Both the position numbers and the translations under genes were made by a program. Below the pieces are notes generated by a model, which was given only the letters and a program-made list of their open reading frames with translations, ran no database searches and was not told where the DNA came from. DNA of 64,000 nt from Oligoflexus sp. (lineage in GTDB: Bacteria; Bdellovibrionota_B; Oligoflexia; Oligoflexales; Oligoflexaceae), in NCBI RefSeq assembly GCF_035712445.1, contig NZ_DASTAT010000141.1, positions 1 to 64,000 on the forward strand. Direction: 5' to 3'. Positions 1 through 7,481 of this stretch are shown piece by piece; within the stretch, counting starts at the first letter, position 1, and the number at the start of each line of letters is the position of its first letter.

Positions 1-645
1 CAGCGAATAAAGTCCCAGGAGGATGAACGCCCCGATGATCATGGCCATCTGCAGAAGGTTTTTTTCCCGCAAAGCATGAATGAGTTCAGGCCGTCCAATG
101 ACAGGCGGTCGAAAGAGTCCGTAGCTGGCCGCGCTGCTCGATATCTCGATGGAGATTTTGACTTCGGGCTGCAGCGGCAAGGGAGCCCAGACTTCACCGC
201 CCATGGGAATCGAATGCTCGTGCTGGGCGGCGATGGATCCAAACTGCTGATCAAAGTAAATCACGTCGGTGGCCGGATCGGAAAGGATCACACGCCAGGC
301 TCCGAAGACATCACGGATATTCAAAAACAAAGGATCGCGCAGATCCCGCGGCAGACTCACAGTGGTTTCCAGCCTCGAATAGAGCGCCTGCCCTTTCCGC
401 ACCTGCTCCAGGGAACGCCAGAGCGTAAAGGGAACACTGCGCAGGGAACCCGGTGCCGCACAATCGAGAGCGTCTCCAAGGCTCTGACAGAGCCATTCGC
501 CATGCAGCTCGACCAGCTTATCCTCGGAGAAATCCCAGCTGGAAAGATCAGCAGTCCCCTGCTGAACCCTTCTGATGGGCTGGGATAAAGCGTGAGTGGC
601 AAAGGTCAGCAGCATAAGGCTGAGGACCAAAAATTGGCTGTGCAT
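1..645 (-). CDS. 7TMR-DISM receptor, N-terminal part (cut by window edge)
   Basis: Reading leftward from an ATG at 645, the frame stays open for 215 codons to the window edge, so the 3' part is missing. A Shine-Dalgarno-like TGGAGGG sits about 8 nt before the ATG. The first ~21 residues look like a signal peptide. A periplasmic region of about 165 residues follows, with spaced Trp/Tyr positions (HGEW, LYSRLE, GAWRV) as in the jelly-roll sensor domain in front of 7TMR-DISM membrane regions. A hydrophobic segment (MAMIIGAFILLGLYSL) begins just before the edge and would be the first of seven helices. The two other 7TMR-DISM proteins in this window support the reading. The missing output domain could be a cyclase, kinase, GGDEF or phosphatase and cannot be determined. 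Confidence 0.7.
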   Translation of the reverse strand, partial: MHSQFLVLSLMLLTFATHALSQPIRRVQQGTADLSSWDFSEDKLVELHGEWLCQSLGDALDCAAPGSLRSVPFTLWRSLEQVRKGQALYSRLETTVSLPRDLRDPLFLNIRDVFGAWRVILSDPATDVIYFDQQFGSIAAQHEHSIPMGGEVWAPLPLQPEVKISIEISSSAASYGLFRPPVIGRPELIHALREKNLLQMAMIIGAFILLGLYSL

Positions 646-700
646 GCGGGGATCCCTCCACGCCTTATGATCGGCAGAAAAGGAGGCATCCTGAAGATTT

Positions 701-800
701 TCCTAGGGTTTATCTCGACCTGGCTGCATGATTCTACGAGGTTGACGGGCCCAGGATCCCGGCACAGCCTCGTCATCGACCCGCGTGGTCGAAGCACCAT
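701..800 (-). pseudogene. Degenerate copy of the speD 3' end
   Basis: The minus-strand reading of about 701-800 aligns with the last ~30 codons and trailing sequence of the intact speD (2300-2400) at roughly 75-80% identity by eye. A shared stretch such as ATCATGCAG and the post-stop ATAAACCC are kept. In broken frames it still reads like the SpeD tail (ARQPRRIMQ against ARQLRQIMQ in the intact gene), with a ~10-nt deletion that shifts the frame. It lies in the otherwise gene-free stretch 646-958, in which I see no other coding sequence. The lipoprotein gene 959-2296 therefore sits between the intact speD 3' end and this remnant. It could be the residue of an old tandem speD duplication, or of an insertion that restored the gene end. 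Confidence 0.65.
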
Positions 801-958
801 CCAACGCAGCAAACCTGCAGATACTATGGTTTTTTAGCTGAATGTTACGCAAAGGCAGGATTGCCAGTCTCCGAGCAAAAAGCATTCAAGTGTTTCCATG
901 GCCTCTCCGATTCAGGAAATCAGGTGCCTTGACTCCAGGGCAGAACGAGGAGGCAACC

Positions 959-2296
959 ATGAAAAGTCTTGCGGTTTTCCCATTGGCAGCCCTGCTGCTG
1001 ACCCACTGCGGAAAAAAAACGGATGACGAATCAAGCCGGTCAGTGAATGATGATATCAAAAGCACAATTCCTGATGTAGGAACGATCATCATTGATCTTC
1101 CATCAGCCGTAGCCCCAGGCGGTGGCAACATACAACTCGCGGATGCCTCGGAAAACATCAAAACACTTTTCCTCGTGCCTGTCAGCTTCACCGGGGTAGC
1201 CGGCCAGATGACAACACTCACCAAAAGTATTATCGACCACATCTTTGGCAAACCCGTCTGTACGGATTCTGATACCAGCAATGATGAAGCGGATTGCAAC
1301 GCCTATCGGGGAATTGTTACAGGGCAAGTGTCGGAAACACCGACCGTCTTTGAAGTTCCCAGCAGTGATTCCGATGCACCTTCGCATGTAAAATACTGGG
1401 CGAACCCAGCTGGCTCGGATTACGATGTGGGTATTGAACTCTATTGGCCCAATGGAAAAGGCTCATATGTCTCGGCGCTGCAGATGCAGCTCAGCAAAAC
1501 GGGTGAGAAGCAAGGCAAGGGCGAACTCACATTCTTTCCGAATTATGATGGCGCGGGTTCAGCTCCGGATGTGATTGTCACCAAATTTGAGGCCACCGAA
1601 GATAAAAAGACGATGGCGCTGCAGATCTATTTTGAAGCGAGCACGCAACTGGCCTCCTTGGGTTTATCCGTTACGGATAGCAATGGCTTGATTAGCGGTT
1701 CGGGGTCTGCGATCCGACCTGCTCAGGCTACGGCGTCAGGGAATTTCGCACCCTTCCAGACCAAAGACGAGTTTGCGTATGTTTTCACCTTGGCCGCGGA
1801 TGCCGCTCGTAACATTGCTGTGGAAAAAATGGCCGCCGTTCAGGCCGCGCATTACGCGGATGAGGCGAATTTCTTTACGAGCTATGGTGTCGACGGGCTT
1901 CTGAAAACGTTTACCCTCGACCTCTTGCGCAAGGACACGAGTAACTTCAACTGTACAACATCCGGCAAGTATATCTCCACAGACCTGCCGGTCAATATCT
2001 GTCAGTCGAATACCGCTGTGACGGATGCTGCCGTACTCACTGGGTTGGCTACGTTCTGCAGCAATAATCCGACGAATGACACCATCTGTCCCGTTGCCGG
2101 CCAGACCAGCCGCTGGGCCAATCCCATCTACCTCAATGCCGAGGGTTATGTCGGGAATGAGAGTTACCAAAAACCAGGCGACACGGCTTATGGACTTTTG
2201 GTGGAAGCTATGAATGCTGTCACGGTTTATACGCCGACGGCCTTGAAGGCTCAGACCATGCCTGAGCTGCCTGCAGCTGTGGAGGCTGTGGAATAA
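959..2296 (+). CDS. Putative lipoprotein, unknown function
   Basis: The 445-residue product starts at the ATG at 959, which has a strong AGGAGG 5 nt upstream. An in-frame ATG at 842 lacks such a site and would hide the signal peptide. The start MKSLAVFPLAALLLTHCGKK is a lipoprotein signal with the likely lipidated Cys at position 17. The mature protein is Asp/Ser/Thr/Ala-rich with four further Cys near 300-400, and could be a beta-rich surface protein. I recognise no domain. It is transcribed toward speD and flanked on both sides by speD 3'-end sequence, so it may be an inserted gene. Confidence 0.8.
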   Translation: MKSLAVFPLAALLLTHCGKKTDDESSRSVNDDIKSTIPDVGTIIIDLPSAVAPGGGNIQLADASENIKTLFLVPVSFTGVAGQMTTLTKSIIDHIFGKPVCTDSDTSNDEADCNAYRGIVTGQVSETPTVFEVPSSDSDAPSHVKYWANPAGSDYDVGIELYWPNGKGSYVSALQMQLSKTGEKQGKGELTFFPNYDGAGSAPDVIVTKFEATEDKKTMALQIYFEASTQLASLGLSVTDSNGLISGSGSAIRPAQATASGNFAPFQTKDEFAYVFTLAADAARNIAVEKMAAVQAAHYADEANFFTSYGVDGLLKTFTLDLLRKDTSNFNCTTSGKYISTDLPVNICQSNTAVTDAAVLTGLATFCSNNPTNDTICPVAGQTSRWANPIYLNAEGYVGNESYQKPGDTAYGLLVEAMNAVTVYTPTALKAQTMPELPAAVEAVE

Positions 2297-2316
2297 AAGT
2301 TTTCTTCGGGTTTATT

Positions 2317-2991
2317 TCAGCCGAGCTGCATGATTTGACGAAGTTGCCGGGCTGAGGCAGACTCAAGATCCCGGCGCAGCATCTTCATCTGCCAGGTTTG
2401 ATCGAAGTTCCCTATCTGATCGAAAACCTCAAACACCTCAAGCCACTGGGAATCAAGGCTATCCTGAAGCCGCTGCAGGGGATGGTCCTGAAAGAGCATG
2501 CCGCCCGCGGCATCCCGCGTAAAACCCCGCACCGAATAGTCGATCACCGCCGCTGCAGGGCCAAGGCAGTCCAAGATAAAATTCAAAGATCGCAAAGGCG
2601 AAATCGTCCCGCAGCTGGTCAAATCCAGATCCACCCTGAGGCAAGGAGCTTCGTCCGCACTTCCAAAATCCGGATAGGTATGCGCGCAGAGGTGACTCTT
2701 ATTCAGATGCATATGCACAGCCCCAGGCCCTGCATCACTCAGGAGCATCAGGGCCGAGGCGCCCCACGGTTCATAGTCCTGCCGCGAGCTGGCCAGCACC
2801 ACCGCTTCAATGCGATCGGCGATCTCCTGCAGCATTTTTTCCAGGGACGCCGCCTGATAACGCTGCTGCAGTTCCTGGGAAAAATCGTGAGGCGACGGAT
2901 GCACAAAATAAAGATTCGTGCGCAGCGACTTGGTGAGGTTATTGAATCCTTCCAAAAGATGCGCAGGACTTTCCGGCAGAAGACGCTTCAT
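2317..2991 (-). CDS. speD: S-adenosylmethionine decarboxylase proenzyme
   Basis: Makes decarboxylated S-adenosylmethionine, the aminopropyl donor for spermidine synthase. The 224-residue sequence follows the Escherichia coli-type SpeD pattern closely: LEGFNNLTKSL near the N-terminus, ARQDYEPWGAS in the middle, then LNKSHLCAHTYPD, where self-cleavage before the Ser would create the pyruvoyl group. VDLDLTSCG and ISPLRSLNFILD follow, then DYSVRGFTRD. It is about 40 residues shorter than E. coli SpeD, mostly at the C-terminus. The start at 2991 overlaps the stop of the upstream gene (ATGA) and has GGGAGG about 8 nt before it. A longer reading from 3225 would run through that gene. It is the last gene of the nine-gene polyamine/SPFH operon, and its 3' end has a decayed copy at 701-800. 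Confidence 0.93.
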   Translation of the reverse strand: MKRLLPESPAHLLEGFNNLTKSLRTNLYFVHPSPHDFSQELQQRYQAASLEKMLQEIADRIEAVVLASSRQDYEPWGASALMLLSDAGPGAVHMHLNKSHLCAHTYPDFGSADEAPCLRVDLDLTSCGTISPLRSLNFILDCLGPAAAVIDYSVRGFTRDAAGGMLFQDHPLQRLQDSLDSQWLEVFEVFDQIGNFDQTWQMKMLRRDLESASARQLRQIMQLG

Positions 2992-3989
2992 GATCCCGAC
3001 CTCCCGAGTCGCCATAAAAATCCATCCAGCACATAATGAGTCAGCTGCGGCAGAGCCAGAAGCGGCACGATCCAAGGCAGGGACGTCTCCGCCACCGGCT
3101 GAAAATGATAGGAAAACCAGGGAAAAATCTGGGGATGATCGCTCCACACCCAGGCATCCCAAAAACCCTCTTCCATATAAGCCAGCACAAAAAGCGTCAG
3201 CACGAAAAGAAGCGGCGCCACCCAACGCCAGTCCGTGCGGCTGTCCGGTCGCCAGAATCGGGCACCGTTGAAAATCCAGATTATGGCCATATAAGGCAGG
3301 CCGTGGCTGATGATATTGGTGAGTGTAAATGCCAAATCATTGTTCCAGACGACAATACCAAATCCCCAGGCCGCTGCCGTCCCGAGGATGACAAGGTTCT
3401 TCGGCAGATTTATCGCGCGCGTTTTCCATTCCTGCGCGATGTAAGCGAGGGCAAGGCCAAGGGCGGCTGCATGCACATAGGGCAAAAGCCAGCTGACATT
3501 CCAAACAAAAATATCCCCGGCCATAAACCAACCGAATTCACGCGCGCTTCCCAGGTGCCAGACGATCAAAGGATAGAGGCTGGCGCTATAGATCGCGAGC
3601 TTATCGAGGACCGTGCTGCGCTGTCCTCTTTGATAAAAGCGCATGATCCCATAGGGCTGCCGTACAAAATGAAAGACGGCGAGATACGCGAGCGAACGCC
3701 AGAAAATATTCGGTCCGAGGCTAAAAAGGAGAACACTCACGATAAAACCAGCCAGAGGCACGATCCAAAGCAGTTTTGGTTTCATGCCGGCGCGATAGAC
3801 TGTGGAATACACATGAGCCACATCAATGCCGACCACAGTCAGAAGCCAGACGCCCGGATGCAAGGGTTCATCCATCAAAGCAGGGAAAAAAGCCTGCAAA
3901 AAAGCGACCAGGAGCACCGCGAAAAAAGGCGGGGCCAGGATCCAAAGCAGATCGAAGCGTGCGGAATGCATCCAGGGTTGGGCTCGCAT
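2988..3989 (-). CDS. Polytopic membrane protein with histidine motifs
   Basis: The 333-residue product has about eight hydrophobic segments. Histidines sit at or near helix ends in short motifs: DVAHVYSTVYR, YLAVFHFVRQPYG, ISHGLPYM and LTHYVLDG. Such an arrangement suggests a metal-binding or heme-binding membrane oxidoreductase, loosely like Brp/Blh carotenoid cleavage proteins, but I cannot assign a family. The ATG shares one base with the stop of the upstream amine-oxidase-like gene (TGATG), and its stop overlaps speD by four bases, so translational coupling is likely. Position between the FAD enzyme and speD argues for a role in the same pathway. Function unknown. Confidence 0.85.
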   Translation of the reverse strand: MRAQPWMHSARFDLLWILAPPFFAVLLVAFLQAFFPALMDEPLHPGVWLLTVVGIDVAHVYSTVYRAGMKPKLLWIVPLAGFIVSVLLFSLGPNIFWRSLAYLAVFHFVRQPYGIMRFYQRGQRSTVLDKLAIYSASLYPLIVWHLGSAREFGWFMAGDIFVWNVSWLLPYVHAAALGLALAYIAQEWKTRAINLPKNLVILGTAAAWGFGIVVWNNDLAFTLTNIISHGLPYMAIIWIFNGARFWRPDSRTDWRWVAPLLFVLTLFVLAYMEEGFWDAWVWSDHPQIFPWFSYHFQPVAETSLPWIVPLLALPQLTHYVLDGFLWRLGRSGS

Positions 3990-5575
3990 CAGCTTTGTCC
4001 CTGCCTCTGTTTCAAAACATGAAGAGCCGCGCTCCGCCCGCGGGCAAAAGCCTCTTCAAATATGGAAATGCCGCTCATATCACTATGCGCGAAAACAAGG
4101 TCAGGCCAAGGATTCGCCTGCATGCGCGCCCGATCCTGTCCCCAGATATAACCCGGTCGCGGTTGAATCATCGCGTGACCCCAAACCCAAAAATCCATGG
4201 CCTTCACACTCGGACCGATGCCGGGATGCATATGTTCCAGATCAGCCAGCACCAGCCGTTCCCAATCCTGGACCTGCCGCAGGCCCGCGATCATCCGCGC
4301 CACGGCGGGTTTTTGCGTGGCCAGGGGCCAGTAGGAACTCAAGACACTGGCTCCTTCATAGCGCCGAAGATTCTGATGCGTGGCCACGACATAACCCAAA
4401 GACGCCGAACCATAGGGCACGTTATCCCAGGCCAAAGCCGCTCCAGCTGATTCCGGCAGACGATCGACGGTGCAGTTCGCGACCATCCACGGCGCATAGC
4501 TCAGCGTTCCGTCAGGGGCCGCATGCTCCGGCAAAAGTCTTTGCGCGACAAAGCGCGGCAGGGCCACGATCAAAGCCTCGGCCTGCCAGCGCAGGGCACG
4601 TCCCTTCCGGGTCTGCCATCCATCCACCGCATATCCCGAGGCGTTTTTCTCGATACGAAAAATCAGTGTATCACCGATCCAGCGATCCTGCGATCGTCTC
4701 ATGAGCTGCCGAATGAGCCAGGCGTTGCCCTCGGGCCAGGTCAGGATCGTGGCCCCTTCCCCGCGCTCCGCGTCACGCGCTGCAAAATAATGCAGGCCGG
4801 CCCAGGCGGAAACCTCCTGCCATCCCGTTCCATAATCATCGCGGCAGCAGTAATCCAGGTACCAGCCGAGGTAAGGGGAATGCCAGCCCTGTCCCCGCAC
4901 GAAATCAGCAAAGTTCATCTGATCGAGTCGCAAGTATTCCGCATCACGCGAGGATTGATCCAAGGGAATGGCAAACAGCCGTCGTCCATCCCGACCTTTT
5001 TTATGCCGCAGCGTGCCGACGAAGTGAAAGAAGGCGCGCAGATCATCAGTATCTCCGGGCCCGAGAGCCTTCCAGGCAATCAAGCCCTCAAACCAGCGGC
5101 CTTCATAAAAAACGCGATCCTCGGGATCATGACATAAAAATTCGTCACGAAATAAAGGCTCACCGCGCGGCGACCAGCCCTTCAGAGCGCCGGCATCCTC
5201 CAAAAATTCGAGCAGATCCTTTTCCTCGGCATTTGGCAAAGGCAGATAATGCGCGCCCAATGGAAAAGCCGAGACCGCATTCCGTCCGCTCCGGGCATTG
5301 CCGCCGACCTCGTTGCCCATATCCAGCAGCCGATAGTCACGAAAACCCTGTTTTTCAAGGGTATAAGCCGCTGTGCAGCCCGCGACCCCGCCGCCCAGGA
5401 TCAGGACCTTGAGCCTCTCGACGGCCTCGGGCGCGGGAAAATCCTGCGTCCTTAAACGATGTGCGCTCTGACTGTCATCACCGGAAAGCCTCAGCCCGCG
5501 ACCCTTTTCATCACAGCCGAGCATCCAGGGAAGGGCCATGCCGCCCAGAAGAAGCTCCCGCCTGTTAATGGACAT
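3989..5575 (-). CDS. Tat-exported FAD-dependent amine oxidase-like protein
   Basis: A 528-residue flavoprotein. The start MSINRRELLLGG carries a twin-arginine-type signal and a candidate lipidation site (WMLGC, Cys21), so it is probably folded with FAD in the cytoplasm and anchored outside the inner membrane. The FAD-binding Rossmann motif ILGGGVAGCTAAY follows at about residue 42, with the LLDMGNEVGGNARSG segment typical of flavin amine oxidoreductases. The ATG at 5575 is preferred over an upstream TTG because the Tat motif follows at once. It overlaps the spermidine synthase gene by 11 bases. Polyamine or amine oxidation is a fair guess from family and neighbours, but phytoene-desaturase-like relatives have other substrates. 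Confidence 0.88.
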   Translation of the reverse strand: MSINRRELLLGGMALPWMLGCDEKGRGLRLSGDDSQSAHRLRTQDFPAPEAVERLKVLILGGGVAGCTAAYTLEKQGFRDYRLLDMGNEVGGNARSGRNAVSAFPLGAHYLPLPNAEEKDLLEFLEDAGALKGWSPRGEPLFRDEFLCHDPEDRVFYEGRWFEGLIAWKALGPGDTDDLRAFFHFVGTLRHKKGRDGRRLFAIPLDQSSRDAEYLRLDQMNFADFVRGQGWHSPYLGWYLDYCCRDDYGTGWQEVSAWAGLHYFAARDAERGEGATILTWPEGNAWLIRQLMRRSQDRWIGDTLIFRIEKNASGYAVDGWQTRKGRALRWQAEALIVALPRFVAQRLLPEHAAPDGTLSYAPWMVANCTVDRLPESAGAALAWDNVPYGSASLGYVVATHQNLRRYEGASVLSSYWPLATQKPAVARMIAGLRQVQDWERLVLADLEHMHPGIGPSVKAMDFWVWGHAMIQPRPGYIWGQDRARMQANPWPDLVFAHSDMSGISIFEEAFARGRSAALHVLKQRQGQS

Positions 5576-7061
5576 AACGCGCCCATTCCTCTTCAAAGGT
5601 TCGCACCAGAACCTGATTATCCAGGCGATTGATGGCTGAAGCCGTGGCCTGCATATCCGGGGGGAAATGAAACAGGGCCGGCAGAAGATCAGGGCTTAAA
5701 AATTTCAAACCGCGCGGCACATCCTTCGGGACCTTATAAGCCTGGCGTCCGGCCAGAACAAAACCCCATTCCCCAAACGAAGGCACATAAACATGATAGG
5801 GCGCCGTTTGAAAACCCACAGCATTCAGCGTATTGACGATGGTCCAGAAGGATTGCTTCGCATAGTAAGGCGAAGTCGATTGCACCACCATCTGCCCTTC
5901 CGGTTTCAGGGCCTGCTTCACCAGCTCATAAAAACGCGTGCTATAAAGTTTTCCTATGGTAAAACTGCTGGGATCGGGAAAGTCGATGATGATGAAGTCA
6001 AAGGACTGAGGCGCGGAGCGCAGCCATTGAAAGGCATCCTCATGCACGAGCGTCAGCTTAGGCGAGCGAAGTGAATCCTGATTCAGATCCCGAAGGATCG
6101 GATGCCGCGTGGCCAGGTCCGTCACCGCACGATCCAGATCAACCAGCACCACGTCTTTCACAGTTTCATAACGCAGCACTTCACGCAGCGCGAGACCATC
6201 CCCACCGCCGAGGATCAAAACCCTTTCGGCCTGGGGCAGACTCGCCAGCCCTGGATGGACCAAAGCCTCATGATAACGATATTCATCGGCCGAAGAGAAC
6301 TGAAGATTCCCATTCAAAAAAAGCCGCGTATCCTGCTGATTCCGCGTCAGCACAAGGCGCTGATAGGGTGAACTCACCGCGGCAATCACCGGATCGGGAA
6401 AACTCTGCGATTCCGACCAGTTCGTCAGACGTTCCCCCAGCGCAAGGCCAGCGCCGCAGACCGCCAGGACTAAAAGCACCAGTATCCTCTGCGTATTCCG
6501 CCAGGCCTGGCCCTTTCCCAGAATTTCAAGAGCCGCCCAGGCCACCAGCACATTGCAAAGGCCAAAGAAAAACCCTGAGCGCACAAGGCCGAGTCGGGGG
6601 ACAAGGATCAGGGGAAAGAGCAGCGAAGCGAGCAGGGCCCCCAGGTAATCAAAGGTGAAGACCTTGGCCACGAGGTCCTGGAACGCGTACTCATCCTTCA
6701 AAATCCGCATCAAAACAGGGATTTCAACACCAACCAGGATGCCGGTCACACTCACGAGGCTATAAAGAAGAATCCGAAAACTCGCGACCTGATCGAAGAG
6801 GCAGAACAGCACTGCGGCCGAGCTGCCCCCGACCAGAGCCAGCAAAAGTTCCACATGAATGAAAAAACGTAAGAGATCCCGCTTCACATAGCGGGAGAGC
6901 CAGGACCCCACACCCATCGAGGAGAGGTAGACACCGATCACCGTCGAAAACTGAGTGACCGAATCCCCTAAAAGATAGGACGCGAGCGTACCCGCGATCA
7001 GTTCATACACAAGTCCCGCGGTGGCGATGACAAAGACCGAAATCAAAAGAAGCAGGGCCAC
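5565..7061 (-). CDS. speE: Membrane-embedded spermidine synthase (polyamine aminopropyltransferase)
   Basis: A 498-residue fusion of a membrane domain (about residues 1-210, some seven helices beginning MALLLLISVFVIATAG) and a cytosolic aminopropyltransferase domain (about 225-460). The catalytic part shows the nucleotide-binding GGGDGLALREVLRY, the acidic VDLDRAV strand, HEDAFQWL and the IIDFPDPSSF segment holding the catalytic acidic residues. It would transfer the aminopropyl group from decarboxylated AdoMet (made by SpeD in the same operon) to putrescine or another amine. Most SpeE enzymes are soluble and about 290 residues long, so this one is anchored at the membrane. Start is GTG at 7061 with AGGAC about 9 nt upstream, 9 bases after the DUF350 stop. 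Confidence 0.92.
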   Translation of the reverse strand: MALLLLISVFVIATAGLVYELIAGTLASYLLGDSVTQFSTVIGVYLSSMGVGSWLSRYVKRDLLRFFIHVELLLALVGGSSAAVLFCLFDQVASFRILLYSLVSVTGILVGVEIPVLMRILKDEYAFQDLVAKVFTFDYLGALLASLLFPLILVPRLGLVRSGFFFGLCNVLVAWAALEILGKGQAWRNTQRILVLLVLAVCGAGLALGERLTNWSESQSFPDPVIAAVSSPYQRLVLTRNQQDTRLFLNGNLQFSSADEYRYHEALVHPGLASLPQAERVLILGGGDGLALREVLRYETVKDVVLVDLDRAVTDLATRHPILRDLNQDSLRSPKLTLVHEDAFQWLRSAPQSFDFIIIDFPDPSSFTIGKLYSTRFYELVKQALKPEGQMVVQSTSPYYAKQSFWTIVNTLNAVGFQTAPYHVYVPSFGEWGFVLAGRQAYKVPKDVPRGLKFLSPDLLPALFHFPPDMQATASAINRLDNQVLVRTFEEEWARYVH

Positions 7062-7070
7062 AGGCTCGTC

Positions 7071-7283
7071 CTATCCGCGAATGGCCGAAGCGATGATGAT
7101 CGCGACGGCCAGTATGGTTGCCGAAGCCGTCAGGGCCAGCGGCAGGTTTTTTTCCTCGACGATTTCCTTCCACATGTGTCCGGGCGTCAGGCGATCGAAG
7201 ATCACCATGGCCACGATCAGAATCACGATACCCAGTCCCGAAAACACCAGCGCGCTCATGATATACCGGCTCAGGCTTTCCAC
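7071..7283 (-). CDS. DUF350 family small membrane protein
   Basis: The 70-residue protein has two transmembrane helices (about 10-30 and 48-68) joined by a short charged loop with DRLTPGHMWKEIVEEKN. The second helix is preceded by NLPLAL. These are the features of DUF350 (YjfL-type) proteins. The usual family member is twice as long and carries this unit in duplicate, so this is a single-unit version. The start is GTG at 7283 with AGAGGAG about 7 nt upstream. DUF350 genes are known to sit beside spermidine/glutathionylspermidine and SPFH or PspA-like genes, as here. Molecular function unknown. Confidence 0.85.
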   Translation of the reverse strand: MESLSRYIMSALVFSGLGIVILIVAMVIFDRLTPGHMWKEIVEEKNLPLALTASATILAVAIIIASAIRG

Positions 7284-7310
7284 AACGTGTCTCCTCTGTC
7301 GTTAAACATC

Positions 7311-7472
7311 TTACTTATGATAGGTCCTATATCCACCGCTGCCACCACGACTGTAACCGCCACCCGAAGTGCCAAGCCCCGAGCCGCGATCATCAGAGCA
7401 CGACCAGCCTGTCGAACTCAAAAAAAGAAAAAGGCAAGAGATCATAGCGCCTAATAAACGATAATAAAACAT
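7311..7472 (-). CDS. Small exported Gly/Ser/Tyr-rich protein
   Basis: A 53-codon gene that is easily missed. The ATG at 7472 has TTAGGAG about 8 nt upstream and lies 9 bases after the stop of the DUF4178 gene. The first ~25 residues (MFYYRLLGAMISCLFLFLSS then TGWSC) form a signal sequence, possibly ending in a weak lipobox at Cys25. The mature part is only about 28 residues, starts Asp-Asp-Arg-Gly, and is rich in Gly, Ser, Tyr and Arg, with a basic end (YRTYHK). Perfect spacing inside the operon argues it is real. No family recognised. Confidence 0.72.
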   Translation of the reverse strand: MFYYRLLGAMISCLFLFLSSTGWSCSDDRGSGLGTSGGGYSRGGSGGYRTYHK

Positions 7473-7481
7473 CCGCGTCTC

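Noticed and set aside
842..958. Upstream in-frame start for the 959-2296 lipoprotein
   Set aside because: No ribosome site at 842, and the added 39 residues would bury the lipoprotein signal; the ATG at 959 has AGGAGG.
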